This document shows, piece by piece, positions 34,362 to 46,592 of a stretch of DNA of 64,000 nt. Origin of the DNA: Phytophthora colocasiae (Eukaryota; Oomycota; Peronosporomycetes; Peronosporales; Peronosporaceae). The notes under the pieces were generated by a model. That model was not told the DNA's origin and did no database searches. It was given only the letters and a program-made list of their open reading frames with translations. Within the stretch, counting starts at the first letter, position 1. Each line of letters opens with the position of its first letter. Location of the stretch: positions 1,364,001-1,428,000 of the forward strand of contig JAGKQI010000101.1 in NCBI GenBank assembly GCA_018806915.1, written 5' to 3'. Made by a program: the position numbers and the translations under genes.

Positions 34362-35664
34362 CTAGTTGTCCAAAGGCGCTGAGACAAGTCGTCCATAACT
34401 ATCCTCTAGGGACCACGGACCTGGAGGACAAATGCATGTCCAACTGTCAAAGTATTGCTGGCAGCATCCAAGTAGACATCGTCCTCTATGGGTAACTGTA
34501 CTATAGCATCGGTACTTCGGTGCCCAGTACGGTTCCTGTTGAACTCGATTTCTTCCAATGAGAGTCCAGAACCAGCGATATGTAATTGCAATACAAAAGC
34601 CCCAAAACAATTTCCATGAAATGCCACGAGAAAGGTCTTGACCAAGATCGGTGGCTCTAGCGAGGAAGTCCTGTGTGTGTATTCCGTACACCAAACGGTT
34701 CTCTAACTTGCAACAATGCATGTTGTAGTGCTAGGAACATGCATGTACCCATCGGGTTTGCTCCAGATGGGTACAACTCGCTGACGAACTGGAAAAAGTC
34801 GTTTCGGCGACCTCCGTCGACCCACTCGTCGACAACATTTACAGCGTCCTCAAAGCCGTCTTCAACAAGCATGGCTCGGGGCTCCCAAGTGCGAGGCAGC
34901 CAGCCATGGTTCTGAGTCCTTCACAGAACCCTGTAGAGTAAGTCGCCAGTTGCACTTAATTTTTGATCCTTTATGTATGCTAGACCCCAAGTCTGGGGTG
35001 CATACAAACGCTCCTTGTGTCGACGCTGTCGCTTGGGTTGGGCTCGTTGTGTGAACGGCGGGCTAAAGGCGACCGGCGGTTGCCGGGATCGAGTGCTACG
35101 TCGAATATTCGACATGGTTAATGTCGTGGTTGTTGATTCAGTGCCTGTAGCTGGACATGTAGCAGATGAAGATACCTGCTCAGAGATCGAAATTGTGCGT
35201 GGAGTTGTTTCCATAACCGTAGCAACAATATATTTCACGATGACTACAGTGTCCATACGGGCAATCTGTGTTGACCGAGGCATGATCTCTGGGGCTGGCG
35301 TTCATTAACAGAACCCCACACCAATCTGCCCGGTCACCACGATCACCAGCAACGAACAATAGATGCAGTACAAGTTGTGGTTAGCTCTAGAAGTGCTGTA
35401 AATTTTCTCATGGCTCTCTGCCAATGCTGGCGTTGATCTGCAGACGCAGGAGACTCTGGTATGGCCCCAGGAGCTAATACTCTTGACTTGGAAACGCTGT
35501 GCACGCTGACGAAGGGCTGTTCTGGCGCTATGCACACTGATGACGGAATGTGCTGTTTCGGAATGAGATGAATCGGAAATGAGCTTTTCAGTATTCATAC
35601 CAAAGGACGTAGCCTCTGTGAGCATTAGATATCGCGTGGAGACCTGCTGGAAGCTTACAAACAT
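34362..35664 (-). pseudogene. Antisense gene remnant: chromodomain plus Cys/His-protease-like region
   Basis: Reading the minus strand: 35283-34923 gives a basic linker (SNIRRSTRSRQPP, AQPKRQRRHKER) leading into SATGDLLYRVL, then an in-frame TGA at 34921-34923. The same frame continues RTQNHGWLPRTWEPRAMLVE, a chromodomain-like core in which the stop replaces an expected tryptophan. It is followed by SGANPMGTCMFLALQHALLQ. After a frameshift near 34660 comes DDVYLDAASNTLTVGHAFVL. The GTC-MF and VGH blocks look like the Cys and His of a cysteine protease, but this is inference. 35305-35664 is an upstream frame without recognised domain. It lies between copia RNase H and the 3' LTR, in opposite orientation. 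Confidence 0.5.
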
Positions 35665-36081
35665 GCATTTCTAAAATCTTTGGTCTCTGTAGATATAGTA
35701 GCCTACGTTTCGCTGCTCTGCCACGCACGTGCAGACAAAACAACCACATGTATCATCTAACTTCATCAATTGTACCTGTCAAAAACAATCCTCTCAAAAT
35801 TAATTCGTTTTGCACTTACATCTCACTTTTCAATCTGCCACCTTGTACACAGGTGGCCATGTGACAATTTAGACTGCTCGTCGCCAGAAAAAACCACCCT
35901 GGCTTAGAGCCTCTACGAGCTTCAAAAACACGAATTCGTGTAGCCATTTTGTAGATTAACTGAACGCTTTTAACAGGGTTTTACTGGACCAATCAAAACA
36001 CGTGTATTATATTATCCAATGACGTTCCCTGATGGAGGCTTTTGAGGTTAGGGCTCGTTCACAGGGACCACCTCTACATCG
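35665..36081. other. Uncharacterised stretch before the second LTR
   Basis: No supported coding sequence. No polypurine tract is visible before 36082, so the LTR cannot be confirmed as the partner of the copia body. Confidence 0.4.
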
Positions 36082-36316
36082 TGTCCTCTATAAACTAATA
36101 ATGAAGAGACACGGTACTTTTGACTCTAATAAATAATGTACTAAAATGTCTGTAACATCAGTACGATGAATGGTAGCGGCAATTCCAGACTACGTTTCTG
36201 AATGCCGATACTATTCTCCAGTGAGTAACGGTCTACTTTCTTAAATCAAATCTTACTTTTTCTTTTTCTCTCTACTACCCGAATTCCTTCTAGTTGCGCC
36301 CAAGTTCCCCGTAACA
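36082..36316 (+). repeat. Second copia LTR (3' or solo), 235 bp
   Basis: It matches the 5' LTR from TGTCCTCTATAAAC to CCCCGTAACA, without the MULE and without the 35-bp block expansion. The sequence tctac occurs just before (36073-36077) and immediately after it (36317-36321), so it could be a solo LTR with a 5-bp target duplication if its true 5' end lies four bases upstream. Confidence 0.7.
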
Positions 36317-36838
36317 TCTACAAATCGGTTTTTTTTTTCTGTTGACGTAGAACTGCTTGCCATTTTGGACATGATGCTATACGTCAGTAGCACCATGGCG
36401 GCGGGGCAAAGGCAGGGCTCCTCAAAATTCAATATCCGTAATAATATATAATAATAATTTGGCGCCCAGGTTTCCCAGATTCAGAATTTACTCAGAATTC
36501 TGATTCACCAGGTATTGTCCAGATTTTATTCCAGAGTTTTTACAGGTTTCCTAGTTTGATCTGCAAGTAATTTAAACGGGGAGCCATAGTTTACCAGCCC
36601 AGAGTTTTCTTGGTTGGAAACCTGGGCAATTCATATGCGCCGAAATTGATCAAAATCGGAAGTGGCGCCGATGAGAATGTGCAGGAAGCAGTAGAACCAA
36701 TCAGCGCTGAGGAAATTTTCCAGGTATTTATCAGAGGTACATATCTGGACAAGATGTAGCTGATGCTCATTCAGGTATTATCCAAGGTTGCCAATGTATT
36801 GGAGATGTTACTCTCAACAAGCATTCACATCTTCATGA

Positions 36839-37228
36839 CTAGCGGCGACCCTTGGACATGATGTAGTCCAGCATGGAAAAACGCAGTCGGTTGACACCAC
36901 CATGAGAAACATCGCTGGGCGCGTTACTGTCCACTGTCGTCCAAAATAGTCGAAAAACAAAGACACCACAACTGTCGCTGTCTGTCTGCATAGGTGTCGT
37001 CACAGGGAGAATCGTGTACTCAGCATGAAGAGACCCAGCGCAGATTTCAGCAGCCATCTTCTGTAGTTTCTTCGTGTTTTTCTTCCCTCCCATGCTGTCG
37101 TAGATGTGGACTGAGGCCGCAGCGCGATCTACGACGATACACCCCCAATGGACGCTGCCAAAATTAACAGGGAGCAATGCGAACGGATGTTCCTTGATAT
37201 CGTCGGATAACTGCACACCTATGACCAC
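36839..37228 (-). pseudogene. Ulp1 protease C-terminal half fused to a transposase fragment
   Basis: 129 codons. The frame MVIGVQLSDD, from the second exon region of the transposase, runs straight into IKEHPFALLPVNFGSVHWGC of the Ulp1 domain across the deletion junction. His (SVHWG), Asp (YDSMGG) and Cys (DSCGVFVF) are all retained. A product would be a minimal protease-like domain, but its N-terminal half is gone. Confidence 0.65.
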
Positions 37229-37262
37229 ACAATGAGGGTATTAGACACATGAAAACATGAAG

Positions 37263-38354
37263 CTACATCCCAAACTTACCTTGCTTTCGCATCCTTGACA
37301 CCAAGTTGCGCACGTCATCCATAGTTACACGATGGTTCGAATTGCTTCGAATGTAATTGTAGATACTTGGAGTACCAGCCTGGGCTTCGACCAGTAACTC
37401 GATGCCAGGAATAAGCGGCGAACCCTCGGGAACCTGCCTAATACCTGGGTAAGACCTGTAAATGTCTACGCTCACCGAGTGATTGTGCCGGTAAATCTCG
37501 CGCTTGACGGAGACTCCCCAACTTCCGCCTTGACGTTTCGTTACCTGAGCCAGCATCTGGAACGGGCACTCAGTCGTATTAAATTTGTGCGACGTACGCT
37601 TGCCACTCTACCTGTCTCGCTCCGCCCACCCATGCGTACAGATGAACTTACGCTGAAACGGTTCCATTTCGGCTGGTACAAGCGGTATATCCGTGTGAGG
37701 GAGCCCTTGGTAGCGCACTTGACCTCGAAGATCGGCATTGCGTCGGTCTATTTTGACTGTTTCCTTCACGACAATCTTCTGCCGCGTTGCGGCCATGTAC
37801 TCCTTTAAGCATTGATCAAGCTCAAGCCACGAGGCATGGTGCTGCTTGAAGGCAGGTACACGGATCATTTCTTCGTCCTCTACGTCCGAGACCGAGCGCT
37901 TCTTCCCTTGCCGACGAGTTATTATGCCTCCTTCTGGATTCTCTGTCGTATCTTCTCCTGTGCCGTCTTCTACCAGGTTTGCGTCCAGGTTACCGCCCAG
38001 GTTTGTGCTCAGGGTGCGAGTCGTGGAGACTGGTGAACTCGGTACCGTAGATGCTTTCTCTTCGTCGTCGAAGCTTGAGTCCGCTTGCTCCCCACCCGTG
38101 CTATATCCTTCGTCGTGGCGATCATCTGCGTTGGCGACATCTTCTCTGTTTACTGCGTGCGGTCCAAACTGCAGCGCCTGGACTTGTGTTAGCGCAGTTG
38201 CCACCTGAGAGCGTGTTCGTGCGTCTGCCATATTCGCCAGTGCCACTCGTGCAGTTTCTTCTTCAGCACGAGCTTGCTCAGCCATTTGGGCTTTGATCTG
38301 CGCCGTCTTGTGGGTGCGCGCCATCTTTTGCTGTCGCCGCGTGAAAGCGGCCAC
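37263..38354 (-). pseudogene. MULE transposase N-terminal part, broken by one stop
   Basis: Equivalent to 28068-29129 of the full copy. The frame is interrupted at 37605-37607, where a Gly-Lys codon region of the full copy has become a stop (RDR then stop). Otherwise it is nearly identical, with an N-terminal extension starting MAAFTRRQQKMARTHK. Confidence 0.7.
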
Positions 38355-38505
38355 GCGTCAGATTTCCCCCCAATTGGTGGCTGAGAGGAAAAAATAATTA
38401 TGACGGTAAAATATCTGGATAAATTACAACCTAGATAATCCCTGGATGCGACCTGGAAAATACCTGATGAGAAAAACCTGGGACGCAGCGATGCCGTAAT
38501 AATTT

Positions 38506-40817
38506 TTAATAAAATTCTTTAATAACTAATTGTACCCCCATCCTCAATTTCGTACAAAATAACATATATCGGGATTTACAGTATTATATAGAACCGGTGG
38601 CCATAGCCAACGAGCTACGAAGGCCACTCGTTAATCGATGACATATTCATAGCACAGTTCTCCTCACTTGGCAATCTTCGCCCCACACACACCCACCAGA
38701 TCCTTCTCCTAATTTTACTCCCGATGCCGTCAATCCTGCATTTTTAAAACAAAATTTAATTAGAATCGGGGTGATGATGTACGTTGTATGGGTGTTAGTT
38801 GGGATTGGGGTGTGCGGCGGGAGGGTTATCGAGGTAACCCCCCCCTTCTGAATCTAGTGAGCGCTTCAGTTCTGCTTCAGTCTGCCAATTCAGCGGCGGT
38901 GAGATATGAGAGCGACAAGACTCTAGTGATGGTTGCTTACATGTCATTAGTGGATCAATAAGAAAAATAGTGCCATAATATATTGGCGGGGCCGTCGTCT
39001 TGCAATCAATTTCGAATTGCATTGTGAGAAGACCTGGGCAGAGGGTGAAAAGATGTGAAACTCTGCGTGTATACCTCAGTAGATATCCACGCAAAGCTTC
39101 AATATGCATATTCCCGTTGTATACGACTATCTACCATGTACGTGTATCGAAATGTTTAATTTTCAATAATACCTTATTCTAGAGGAAGAAAGTGACGTTT
39201 AACGCAGTGTGAAACAGCACATGAAAGCACAGAGCCCCCTCCATTGGTGAGGCAGCGTCGGTGGGAAATAATTAAAAGCTGTTGCGTAGGCTGCGTAGGC
39301 ACTTCATATCTGCTGCTAGTCTCAAATACTAATGATCTATTGCACGTACTACAATCTTGTTAGTCGCCAATGCGCACGAGATACTGCCAGGATTACAGAT
39401 AAAACCTTACTTCAAAGATGGTACTGAGGGTTTTCAACTGTTTCTGCATAGCAGTTGCAAAACCGCTTCTTTGGAGGTCAGTAGTTTCAAAACCTCTCCT
39501 TGCATCTCTGGTCTTTGCTACTAGCGGTTTCTCTTTAAGCCAAACCTCCTCACAAAACAATCGCACAGTACAAGGGACATTGCTGCAGGGACAACGTACA
39601 CTACCGATAATGAGAAGATTCTGATGCATTCAATTCGGAGAGCTCTGAAATGGACTTCGAGTTCGATGTTCCTCCATCGATTGACGCCCAAAACGAGGAC
39701 CGGGGGTGGCGGGGCGCATGCTGTAGGGAGGCGAAATTTCGTTCGCGGTAGCTCACAGCAACCTGTGTTAACGTGACGAACACATCCACTCGTATGACAC
39801 GCGCTACGAGACACGTCGGCTTCTCGGATACGTGTTTGTTTGTCAGAGTCACAGAATTTGTCAGCATCACTACAAAACACGAGGAATCACTGTAGGAGAG
39901 ACATCGGTAGACCAAGAATATCATTTGGAAGAGCATGGCGACCACGCCGCGGAGGCGATCGCAATCCGTCGCAGTGGTATCCACCCAATATTTCTCGAAG
40001 AAATTGAAGTTCTCTTGGAAATGGATTGGGGTGCCAAGCAGCTTCGAACTTAACCCGACCACACGTACGGTGATGCACCGAGAATTCTTCGCCTAGTACC
40101 TACCCGGAACCGTAAAGCGTTTCTAGTCAGGAAGTCGAAATCTGGGTGGGAAGCCACGAACCATGCAACATTCACGGTGTGGGCAAGTGCGACTCGTGAC
40201 GAATTTTGTACGGTCATTGACACTACCGATAGAGGATGGATGAAATGGTAGTACTTGACACGTTCTGTTTCGACGTGCCGTACGTTGAAGCTGGATCTTC
40301 CTTTGGCACCATTGTAAGTTTTAGGCGTGTGTTCCGGAACGTGGTGACCTCGGGTTGTGAGATACAGGCAAATTTGCGATTACTTCAGCATGTAACACAG
40401 CAACTAGTCACGTAACGTGAAGTACCGAAAGTGTCAACAAGGTGTAAAAAAAGTGCGAAAAAGGTTAAAACAGATATATAACAGGCGACAAGGGAGTAAT
40501 AGTGCTACGACATCAAAATAGTGCCTTAATATTATGCGTTCGATTCGAAACTGCGGAGATCGTGTGAGTGAATCAAGCAGGCCAATCGCGCACCCAAATG
40601 CCACAACCTACTATACCGAACATATATATACCTACTATATCGAATAAACATTTGGTTGGCTCTGATAGAATAGAATGTTCGATATTATTTGTGGGTTAGC
40701 CCAACTCATATCCAACAACCCAAAAACTATTGCAATAATCATTCGGCACCTTTTTTTTGTTTTGGGTAGCTCGACGATCTATCGTATATCAATCTTACAC
40801 AGACACTCAAGAAACAC
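38506..40817. other. Long stretch without a supported gene
   Basis: Open frames at 39393-40062 on the minus strand overlap each other in several frames and show no recognisable domain or codon pattern. The DNA is AT-rich with scattered poly-A and poly-T. It is most likely decayed repeat sequence. Confidence 0.4.
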
Positions 40818-41511
40818 GTGAAGCAATACCAAACGATCGATAAAATGGATAACTATTTCGTCAACGCTGCTGGCTTCCTCTTTTGTCAAGAAGGGTTAGA
40901 TGATCTCGAGGACGCCCTGATAAATAAGAAATGGATGCTGTCTGGAGAGAGGCCATTTATTTCACACGTCTGCTTTGACTTCGACACGTATCCTGACCCA
41001 GATGCTACTGAATATTTTCGATTCACTTGTTCAGAGTTACTCGAGTTAACTAGTGTGATGAAAATCCCGAATGTGTTTATCACGTGCGCGGAAGATCGCC
41101 TGTTAGGCGTTGAAGCCTTGGCAATGCTGTGATATCCTATTTCCTACCCTGGAAAGCTATCGCGCAGATCGACCGCTCCGATCCTGCTTGTAGTCGCATT
41201 ATCATAGAGACGTGTGCGTTACCTGCATTTTGATATTAGATCGGAACTAACTACAAACGTATGATGCAAATCGCGCCTGTCCATCGAATGTTTTTTTTTT
41301 GTTTCGCCAAGAAGAAATGGGTTTTATTGATTGGATCAAGAAGCATCAGATATTATTGACCCCAGTTGGACGAATGGCCCGAGTCGCGATGTTGCTCACT
41401 AATGCAAATACGTGTATTCAGAAGGGAGATCGAATTAGCAAGTACTTCGGTTGTGCACCCCCCGAACTAACCAACTACTTCCGAAAACCATACAGAAACC
41501 GAGAATCATGA
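40818..41511 (+). pseudogene. PIF/Harbinger transposase remnant, element A
   Basis: The start, 40818-41132, reads MDNYFVNAAGFLFCQEG ... YFRFTCSELLELTSVMKIPN ... ITCAEDRLLGVEALAML. This is the conserved N-terminal region before the DDE domain of Harbinger transposases. 41305-41511 is the C-terminal region (KKHQILLTPVGRMARVAMLL ... CIQKGDRISKYFGCAPPELT). The catalytic middle is missing and frames do not join, so a large internal deletion is inferred. Its partner gene (41596-42429) is convergent. Confidence 0.6.
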
Positions 41512-41595
41512 GCTTAATTACTCGTTCTAACCAATTCGAGCAATTTAGCAATTAGTTGTGCCTGATCTTCACGTTCAAGTTGCCGTTCTTGTCTT

Positions 41596-42429
41596 TCACA
41601 TTTCGCTCGGTTCTATCTTTCGTGCGTTCTTCTCTTTCGAATTCGAGCCGTAACCTCTGTTCAGCTTGCTGAGCCTGCAAAATTCACGGAATGTTTTGGA
41701 TTGTTGTTCTTTAGTCGCTTCAAACATCTCTTGCCAGTCGGAGTGTGGATTACTATGATTGGTGAACAGGTTAAGTCTTGAAAAACCTTCGTTCTTCTCT
41801 ACAGAGTCGGATCCGGACCTCGAGTGGCGTTTCGTAAGCTTGATTCGCGATACAGACGCACATCTTATCACCTTCTCGGACTGCTCTTTTGCCACCTTTT
41901 CTCCTTTCTTGGTAACGGCAAGCGTAGTCATTGTAGCTTCATAGTCGGTAATATTAGCGACTATCTCCGTCATAATATGAATAAATGGCGTTTCTTCTTC
42001 GTCCGTCCCCGATTTTTGAGTTGAATTTGCCTCCCATGTTCGGTGCTTATCCAACGGTGTCATGAATCGCGCTTTTGCCGTCACGCCATTAATAGGCTTT
42101 ATGCACAAGTTAGGACTTGAATTGAGTTGTTCTGCAATAGCCTATCACTGTTTATCGATGTCACCATGTCCTGTTGCGTATGGGGCATCCGCCTTCACTT
42201 GAACGGCGAGAAGATAATCTTCACTGGCCCATCGCTGTCGAATATTCCTGGTTTTCGTACGACCTTCACTAGAAGTTGTTAGCTCGGCGCTAGCCTTGGT
42301 CGCGATGGAGTTTACCTCGCAAGAGTGGTTTTCAGTATCAGCCACTAAACCATCGATTTGACAACCACGCCCGTGTAATTCCTCTCCCTCGAGAGCGTGT
42401 GTGCACCTTTTAAAGCTGTAGCAGACCAT
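41596..42429 (-). pseudogene. Harbinger-associated Myb/SANT-like protein, element A
   Basis: The minus strand gives IRQRWASEDYLLAVQVKAD, a Myb-like segment, then two consecutive in-frame stops (TGA TAG around 42147), then AIAEQLNSSPNLCIKPINGV leading to TPLDKHR and a long charged tail. PIF/Harbinger elements encode a Myb/SANT-like partner needed for DNA binding. The pairing with a convergent transposase repeats in element B. Confidence 0.6.
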
Positions 42430-42440
42430 ATTATTGCGCA

Positions 42441-43664
42441 GTGGATTCTTTACCCGCGGTTTTCATGTTGGCAAGCGTGCCACATCCATTCCGGATGGGC
42501 TACGACGAACAAACCCTTGGAGCACTCAAACTGGTGAACAAGTCGGCCAGAGCAACACCTGCCGAGTTGGCCGATAGATTGCATAAGTCGAGGCTGGTGT
42601 TTATCCACATGAGAAAGACATTCAGTATGTCACACTCAGTTTCAGACCGACTTAAAGCTCTTTACAACTTGTGTGTTGCCCGCAATGAACTGCTTGTCAC
42701 CCCTGTACTTACGGCCGGCGACCTACCTGTACACTTAGTACAAGTACTTCATCGTCCTCGAGAGCAGTATGGTGACGAAGAAAGCGAATTAGCTGACGAT
42801 TTCTTTGCAGAAGACGCCAGGAAGCAACGCATGCCGTATAAATCCATCCACATACTGCGGATGCAGTGGTTGGGTATGCCAGATCATGGCTGGCTAGTCC
42901 ACACGCGCGTTCGGACTTGCTCGTGTCGCTTCAACATGAAGTATGGGATTTGTGTACATGTGATACATATTACGAGGGAGTTGGCGTTAAATTGCCCTGG
43001 AATGCCGCCTCCAGTGCCGGTCTTCGTAACAAATCAGCAAAGATCTACTACAGCTGGAACTACCCAACGTCGTCGTACAACCCGGAAACGGCTATCACGG
43101 CTTTCACTTGACGGAAATACTACAGGCGATGCTCTTTATGCTTTTAATGATCATCTAGAACGATCTGTTCAAGTTATTCTACCCGTGCAGCATCATATTG
43201 ATGGTTTCGAGAGACCACTGGTGCATGGCTCTCAACCGAGAACATCAAGTGCACCAGTCATTCATCCTGTTGCAATTAATTCCAGTATTATCGAAATGCA
43301 TGGTAACACACCGATTGTGGAGATGTACGGGGATCCATCCTTGCACACAGACAGAGGTATGTATGTGTCAATGCTCTTGGACTCGCCGGACGTCTCGAAC
43401 GTGGCGTTAAATGCGCGATATCCAACTCAGACTGACACCACAAGAGGATACACGCGAAGTTTTAGCGATTCCATGTTGCAGCAACATATAGCGTGTTCAA
43501 GTCGGCGTACAATTCCAGCGCCAGGTCGATTCGTTCGACCTAACAGCGCGAATGCTGTCATTCATCTTGCAACCAACAATCATAGAAGAGGTAGTGTGTC
43601 TCCACCACAGGCAAGTATCAGTAACAGAGAGTCCTGCGATCACGCTAAACGACGTAGGTATTAG
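42441..43664 (+). pseudogene. MULE transposase C-terminal fragment with SWIM finger
   Basis: Although 407 codons are open, the start is GTG. Just upstream in another frame the sequence reads SGWATTNNP, the usual MULE motif ahead of this region, so a frameshift has occurred. The SWIM finger is RTCSCRFNMKYGICVHVIHI around 42915. The C-terminal half is a low-complexity tail. It belongs to a different MULE family from the Ulp1 elements. Confidence 0.55.
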
Positions 43665-44430
43665 CCCTTCGATGCAGCACATACACAATTTCATTTCTAA
43701 GCCTTTTGTTTCAATGCACAACTATCGTTATGTTCGGTGTCCGCCAAGAATAAGTCATCCAAGCAACAAACGATTTCTCTGGTGGTATGATGCATTTTCT
43801 TGGTGGTGAACTACTCTTGCTCTGTTGATTTAAACCCTTCAAAACCTTGGTGGTGATCTCCTAATCGCTGGTGGTGGGGGACAAATATCTGGTAGAACAT
43901 TACTATAGTTGTGGTGGTGAATTCTCTCCCTCGATCATGAGTAGCCAAGTTTGTAATACGCGTACAAGCAATGATAGACTGCATTAACGTGAGCGTGCTG
44001 CCGCGTAGCTGTTAAAGTGAATGAACGCTATGAAAATGTCTTTATCAATTGTCTGTATTGATTCTTTAATTTTCTACCGCTACCTTATGCTATCCTTACG
44101 AACGTGCTCAGTCCGAAGCAAAAGCGGTTCTGAGAGGAGTGAATCTTCTCCCTCTTGCCTCCGGTTCCTCATCGCACAAATGGTGCAGAGACGGTACTAT
44201 CCAATCACAGGTTGGCTACGTACTTGTCAACTGACCACATATTGTATCGTCACTTGATTAACCTTCGCTAAACTATAGCCTTAATTAACTCAATATACAA
44301 ACTATTGGCTCAGTAGCCTCTGAACCCATCTGCAGATCAGATGTGTCGGTTGCCTACCGACACATCATACAGTTACCTTTTCGTTGGTGTTTTATCAGCT
44401 TCGTCGCAAATTCACGACGTTTCTCCTTAT
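43665..44430. other. Stretch without gene; GGTGGTGA-rich repeats
   Basis: 43790-43930 contains several degenerate copies of ggtggtgaa/ggtggtgat. An almost perfect 10-bp inverted repeat (gatgtgtcgg / ccgacacatc, 7-nt loop) lies at 44340-44366. No coding sequence is supported. Confidence 0.5.
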
Positions 44431-44910
44431 TCACGTCACTGTTGCATGTCGTTGGCTCAAGTCGGTGTAAAGCATGTTGATAAGGTGACGGCTGATAGTT
44501 GACGCGTGGACCGAGATATTGCAGTCGACCTGTAACATCGCCCGCATGTCTTTAAGCGAACGCGTGCAATCGTCATTGATGTACTTCTCCAGGTAAGACT
44601 TGACTTCTGTGGTTAACTTGACATTTCTGCAGCCACCTCGAGGCAGATCTTCAGCACGGCGGTTCACTAAGTCGTATGCGGTGGTAACTTTCCAGTGGAG
44701 TGTGAGGGGGAGCACGGACTTGAAGTGGCATCTGAGGGCTTGAGGGCAAAATTGAGAATGAGACTGTCGGTGAGTTGACGGATTCACTGCTTTCGCGCGC
44801 GCGCGTAGAGGAACCTCCGTTTTGGCGCGAATCGTGTAGGTCCATTCGTTTTTGTACGACTTTGACTGCACATTTTCCGACATTGAAATGTTGAGTTGAG
44901 CTCTTAACAC
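44431..44910 (-). pseudogene. Tc1/mariner-like transposase, helix-turn-helix half
   Basis: 159 codons. The core AYDLVNRRAEDLPRGGCRNV followed by LTTEVKSYLEKYI and SVHASTISRHLINMLYT is the bipartite helix-turn-helix region of Tc1/IS630 transposases. The DDE half is absent. The first 60 codons look like unrelated low-complexity sequence. Terminal repeats were not identified. Confidence 0.65.
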
Positions 44911-45120
44911 CTTAAGGCGTGTTCGACTTCAAATTAAAAAAGCCGGATGTTCGAATAGCGATTTGAAACCAAACTAGTTACGTAAAATTTCCACCACAAC
45001 GCGCAAAATAGCACGACGTGTTTCAGCTTAAAGTAGCTGCATCACCAGCTGGTCGCTATTGATCTCTATCTAAAGCCAGGCAATTTACCTGGAGGGAACG
45101 GCTTGCGACCAAAACCAAAA

Positions 45121-46200
45121 ATGAGTGGCGACGATGAAGACGAACTATGGCTGCTGCAAGCACTTGGTGTCATGCTCCAAGCAAGCAACGGTAGCCCCCC
45201 CCTCCCGTCGGAATACCACGGCTGCTTCACACAGGATCTACAGCAGCACAAACCCCTTCCTTTTTCGTGATCATTTTCGTATGGAGAAACAAGTGTACGA
45301 CTTGCTGTATGATGCCTGTGAAGCCTTCATACCGCTGAAAATTGCTTATTGACGGGAAGTGCTCGCGGTTACGCTGGACTGGCTGGGTCGCGCCGCAACC
45401 TGTCGAGATCAAGAGACAAAGTTTACGCTGGCGTATTCTACTGTGCATCGCTATCGTCGTGTCGGGTTATACGCCATAATTCAAGCATTGGCTGGAAGCA
45501 TTCGGATGCCGACCATTGTGCCGGCGGAGTTTGTCAGTGCGTTTCCCTACTTTGATCAAGCCTTGGCAGCAATCGATGGAGTGCATGTACCGGTGATGGT
45601 AGCGGCTGAAGATGCGGAGCGATTTCGAAACAGGAAGGGCTGGACGTCTACCAATGTGCTTATTGCCTCGGACTGGCAGTTGAACGTCGCTTTCATCTAC
45701 CCTGGCGCGGAAGGTTCCGCACATGACTCGATGGTGCTAGCACACAGCAAATTACTCCAAAGCATGCCCCAGCACATGTATCTGTTAGCTGATGCTGGAT
45801 ATGGTCTACAACCCCAAATACTTACGCCATATCGAGGTTTGCCGTGGGTACAGGCAGGCCACGGACGGGAAAGGAACTCTTCAACCTGCGTCGTGCAAAA
45901 GCAAGGAATGTAGTTGAACGGCTGAACGGTTGCCTAAAGAGAAGGTTTCGCATCTTACGAGTCCCTATCAAGTGTGAGTTTCTAGTAGCAAAAGCTATTA
46001 TTTTTGCGTGTGCATGCTTGCACATTTTCATTCGTCGTCATGACATTGAAGACATGGCGGAGGACATGCAAGATGAAGACGACAGCGAAGATGAATTGGA
46101 TGTTACAATTCGGGACGAGCCACTCCCTTTCGACTTCAGAACTCCAAACAACTGGCGCGACCGGATGGCTGCCGCAATGTGGACAGAGTACAACACCTAG
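45121..46200 (+). pseudogene. PIF/Harbinger transposase, element B
   Basis: A continuous protein can be followed through one in-frame stop at 45352 (LKIAY*REVLAVTLDWLG) and one frameshift near 45845. It has the DDE_Tnp_4 layout. The first Asp is in AAIDGVHVPVMV, followed by RFRNRKGWTSTNVLIASDW. The second Asp is in LLADAGYGL. The Glu is in KARNVVERLNGCLKRRFRIL after the frameshift. It ends with an acidic tail at 46200. The convergent Myb-like partner is at 46590-47322. Confidence 0.75.
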
Positions 46201-46215
46201 ATCTTTTGGAAAACA

Positions 46216-46345
46216 ATGCCCCCGTCCCATATTTTCATCGCCTCGTCCCACATTGTCCACCGTCTCGTCTCATATAGTCCACCGCCACGTCCCATATTGT
46301 CCTCCATCGTCCACCGCCACGTCCCATATTGGGACGAGGTCGCGC
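46216..46345. repeat. Degenerate short tandem repeats
   Basis: Several copies of a roughly 20-27 bp unit built on cgtcccatattgtccaccg follow the transposase stop. They may be part of the element's subterminal region. Confidence 0.7.
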
Positions 46346-46592
46346 ACATTGTGGGAACGATTGCCAGGTTAAGCTCTTTTATAGTGAAGCCAGATTAGAC
46401 AGATAAACAGCTCAACAACAATAGTACTGGTAGAACATCTTGCATTATCGTCTACGTATGGAGGGAATCAATGTAAGCCTTACTACACATCCTGGTAGGT
46501 CTTGTTGCTGCTGGTCTCGCCGTCATCCGAGCCGTCGCCTCGATCTCGCGTCATGGCCTTCATCTTCGGCAAAAAGTAGGCCTCAGCCGTCT

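Larger units (their letters stand above)
36461..38496 (-). mobile_element. MULE deletion derivative
   Basis: It has the same termini as 24663-29299 (ggcgcccaggtttcccag and gcgatgccg), here flanked by a perfect 9-bp target duplication taataattt at 36452-36460 and 38497-38505. About 2.6 kb are missing relative to the full copy. The sequence jumps at about 37199 from the Ulp1 core (full-copy position about 25401) to the segment at about 28006. The DDE and SWIM parts are therefore lost and it is non-autonomous. Confidence 0.9.

Noticed and set aside
39393..40062. Three overlapping minus-strand frames and one plus-strand frame
   Set aside because: No recognisable domain, mutual overlap and AT-rich surroundings; not supported as a gene.
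42441..43664. Intact 407-codon functional gene
   Set aside because: Begins with GTG, has a MULE motif out of frame just upstream, and contains only a SWIM fragment plus low-complexity tail; treated as a transposon relic.
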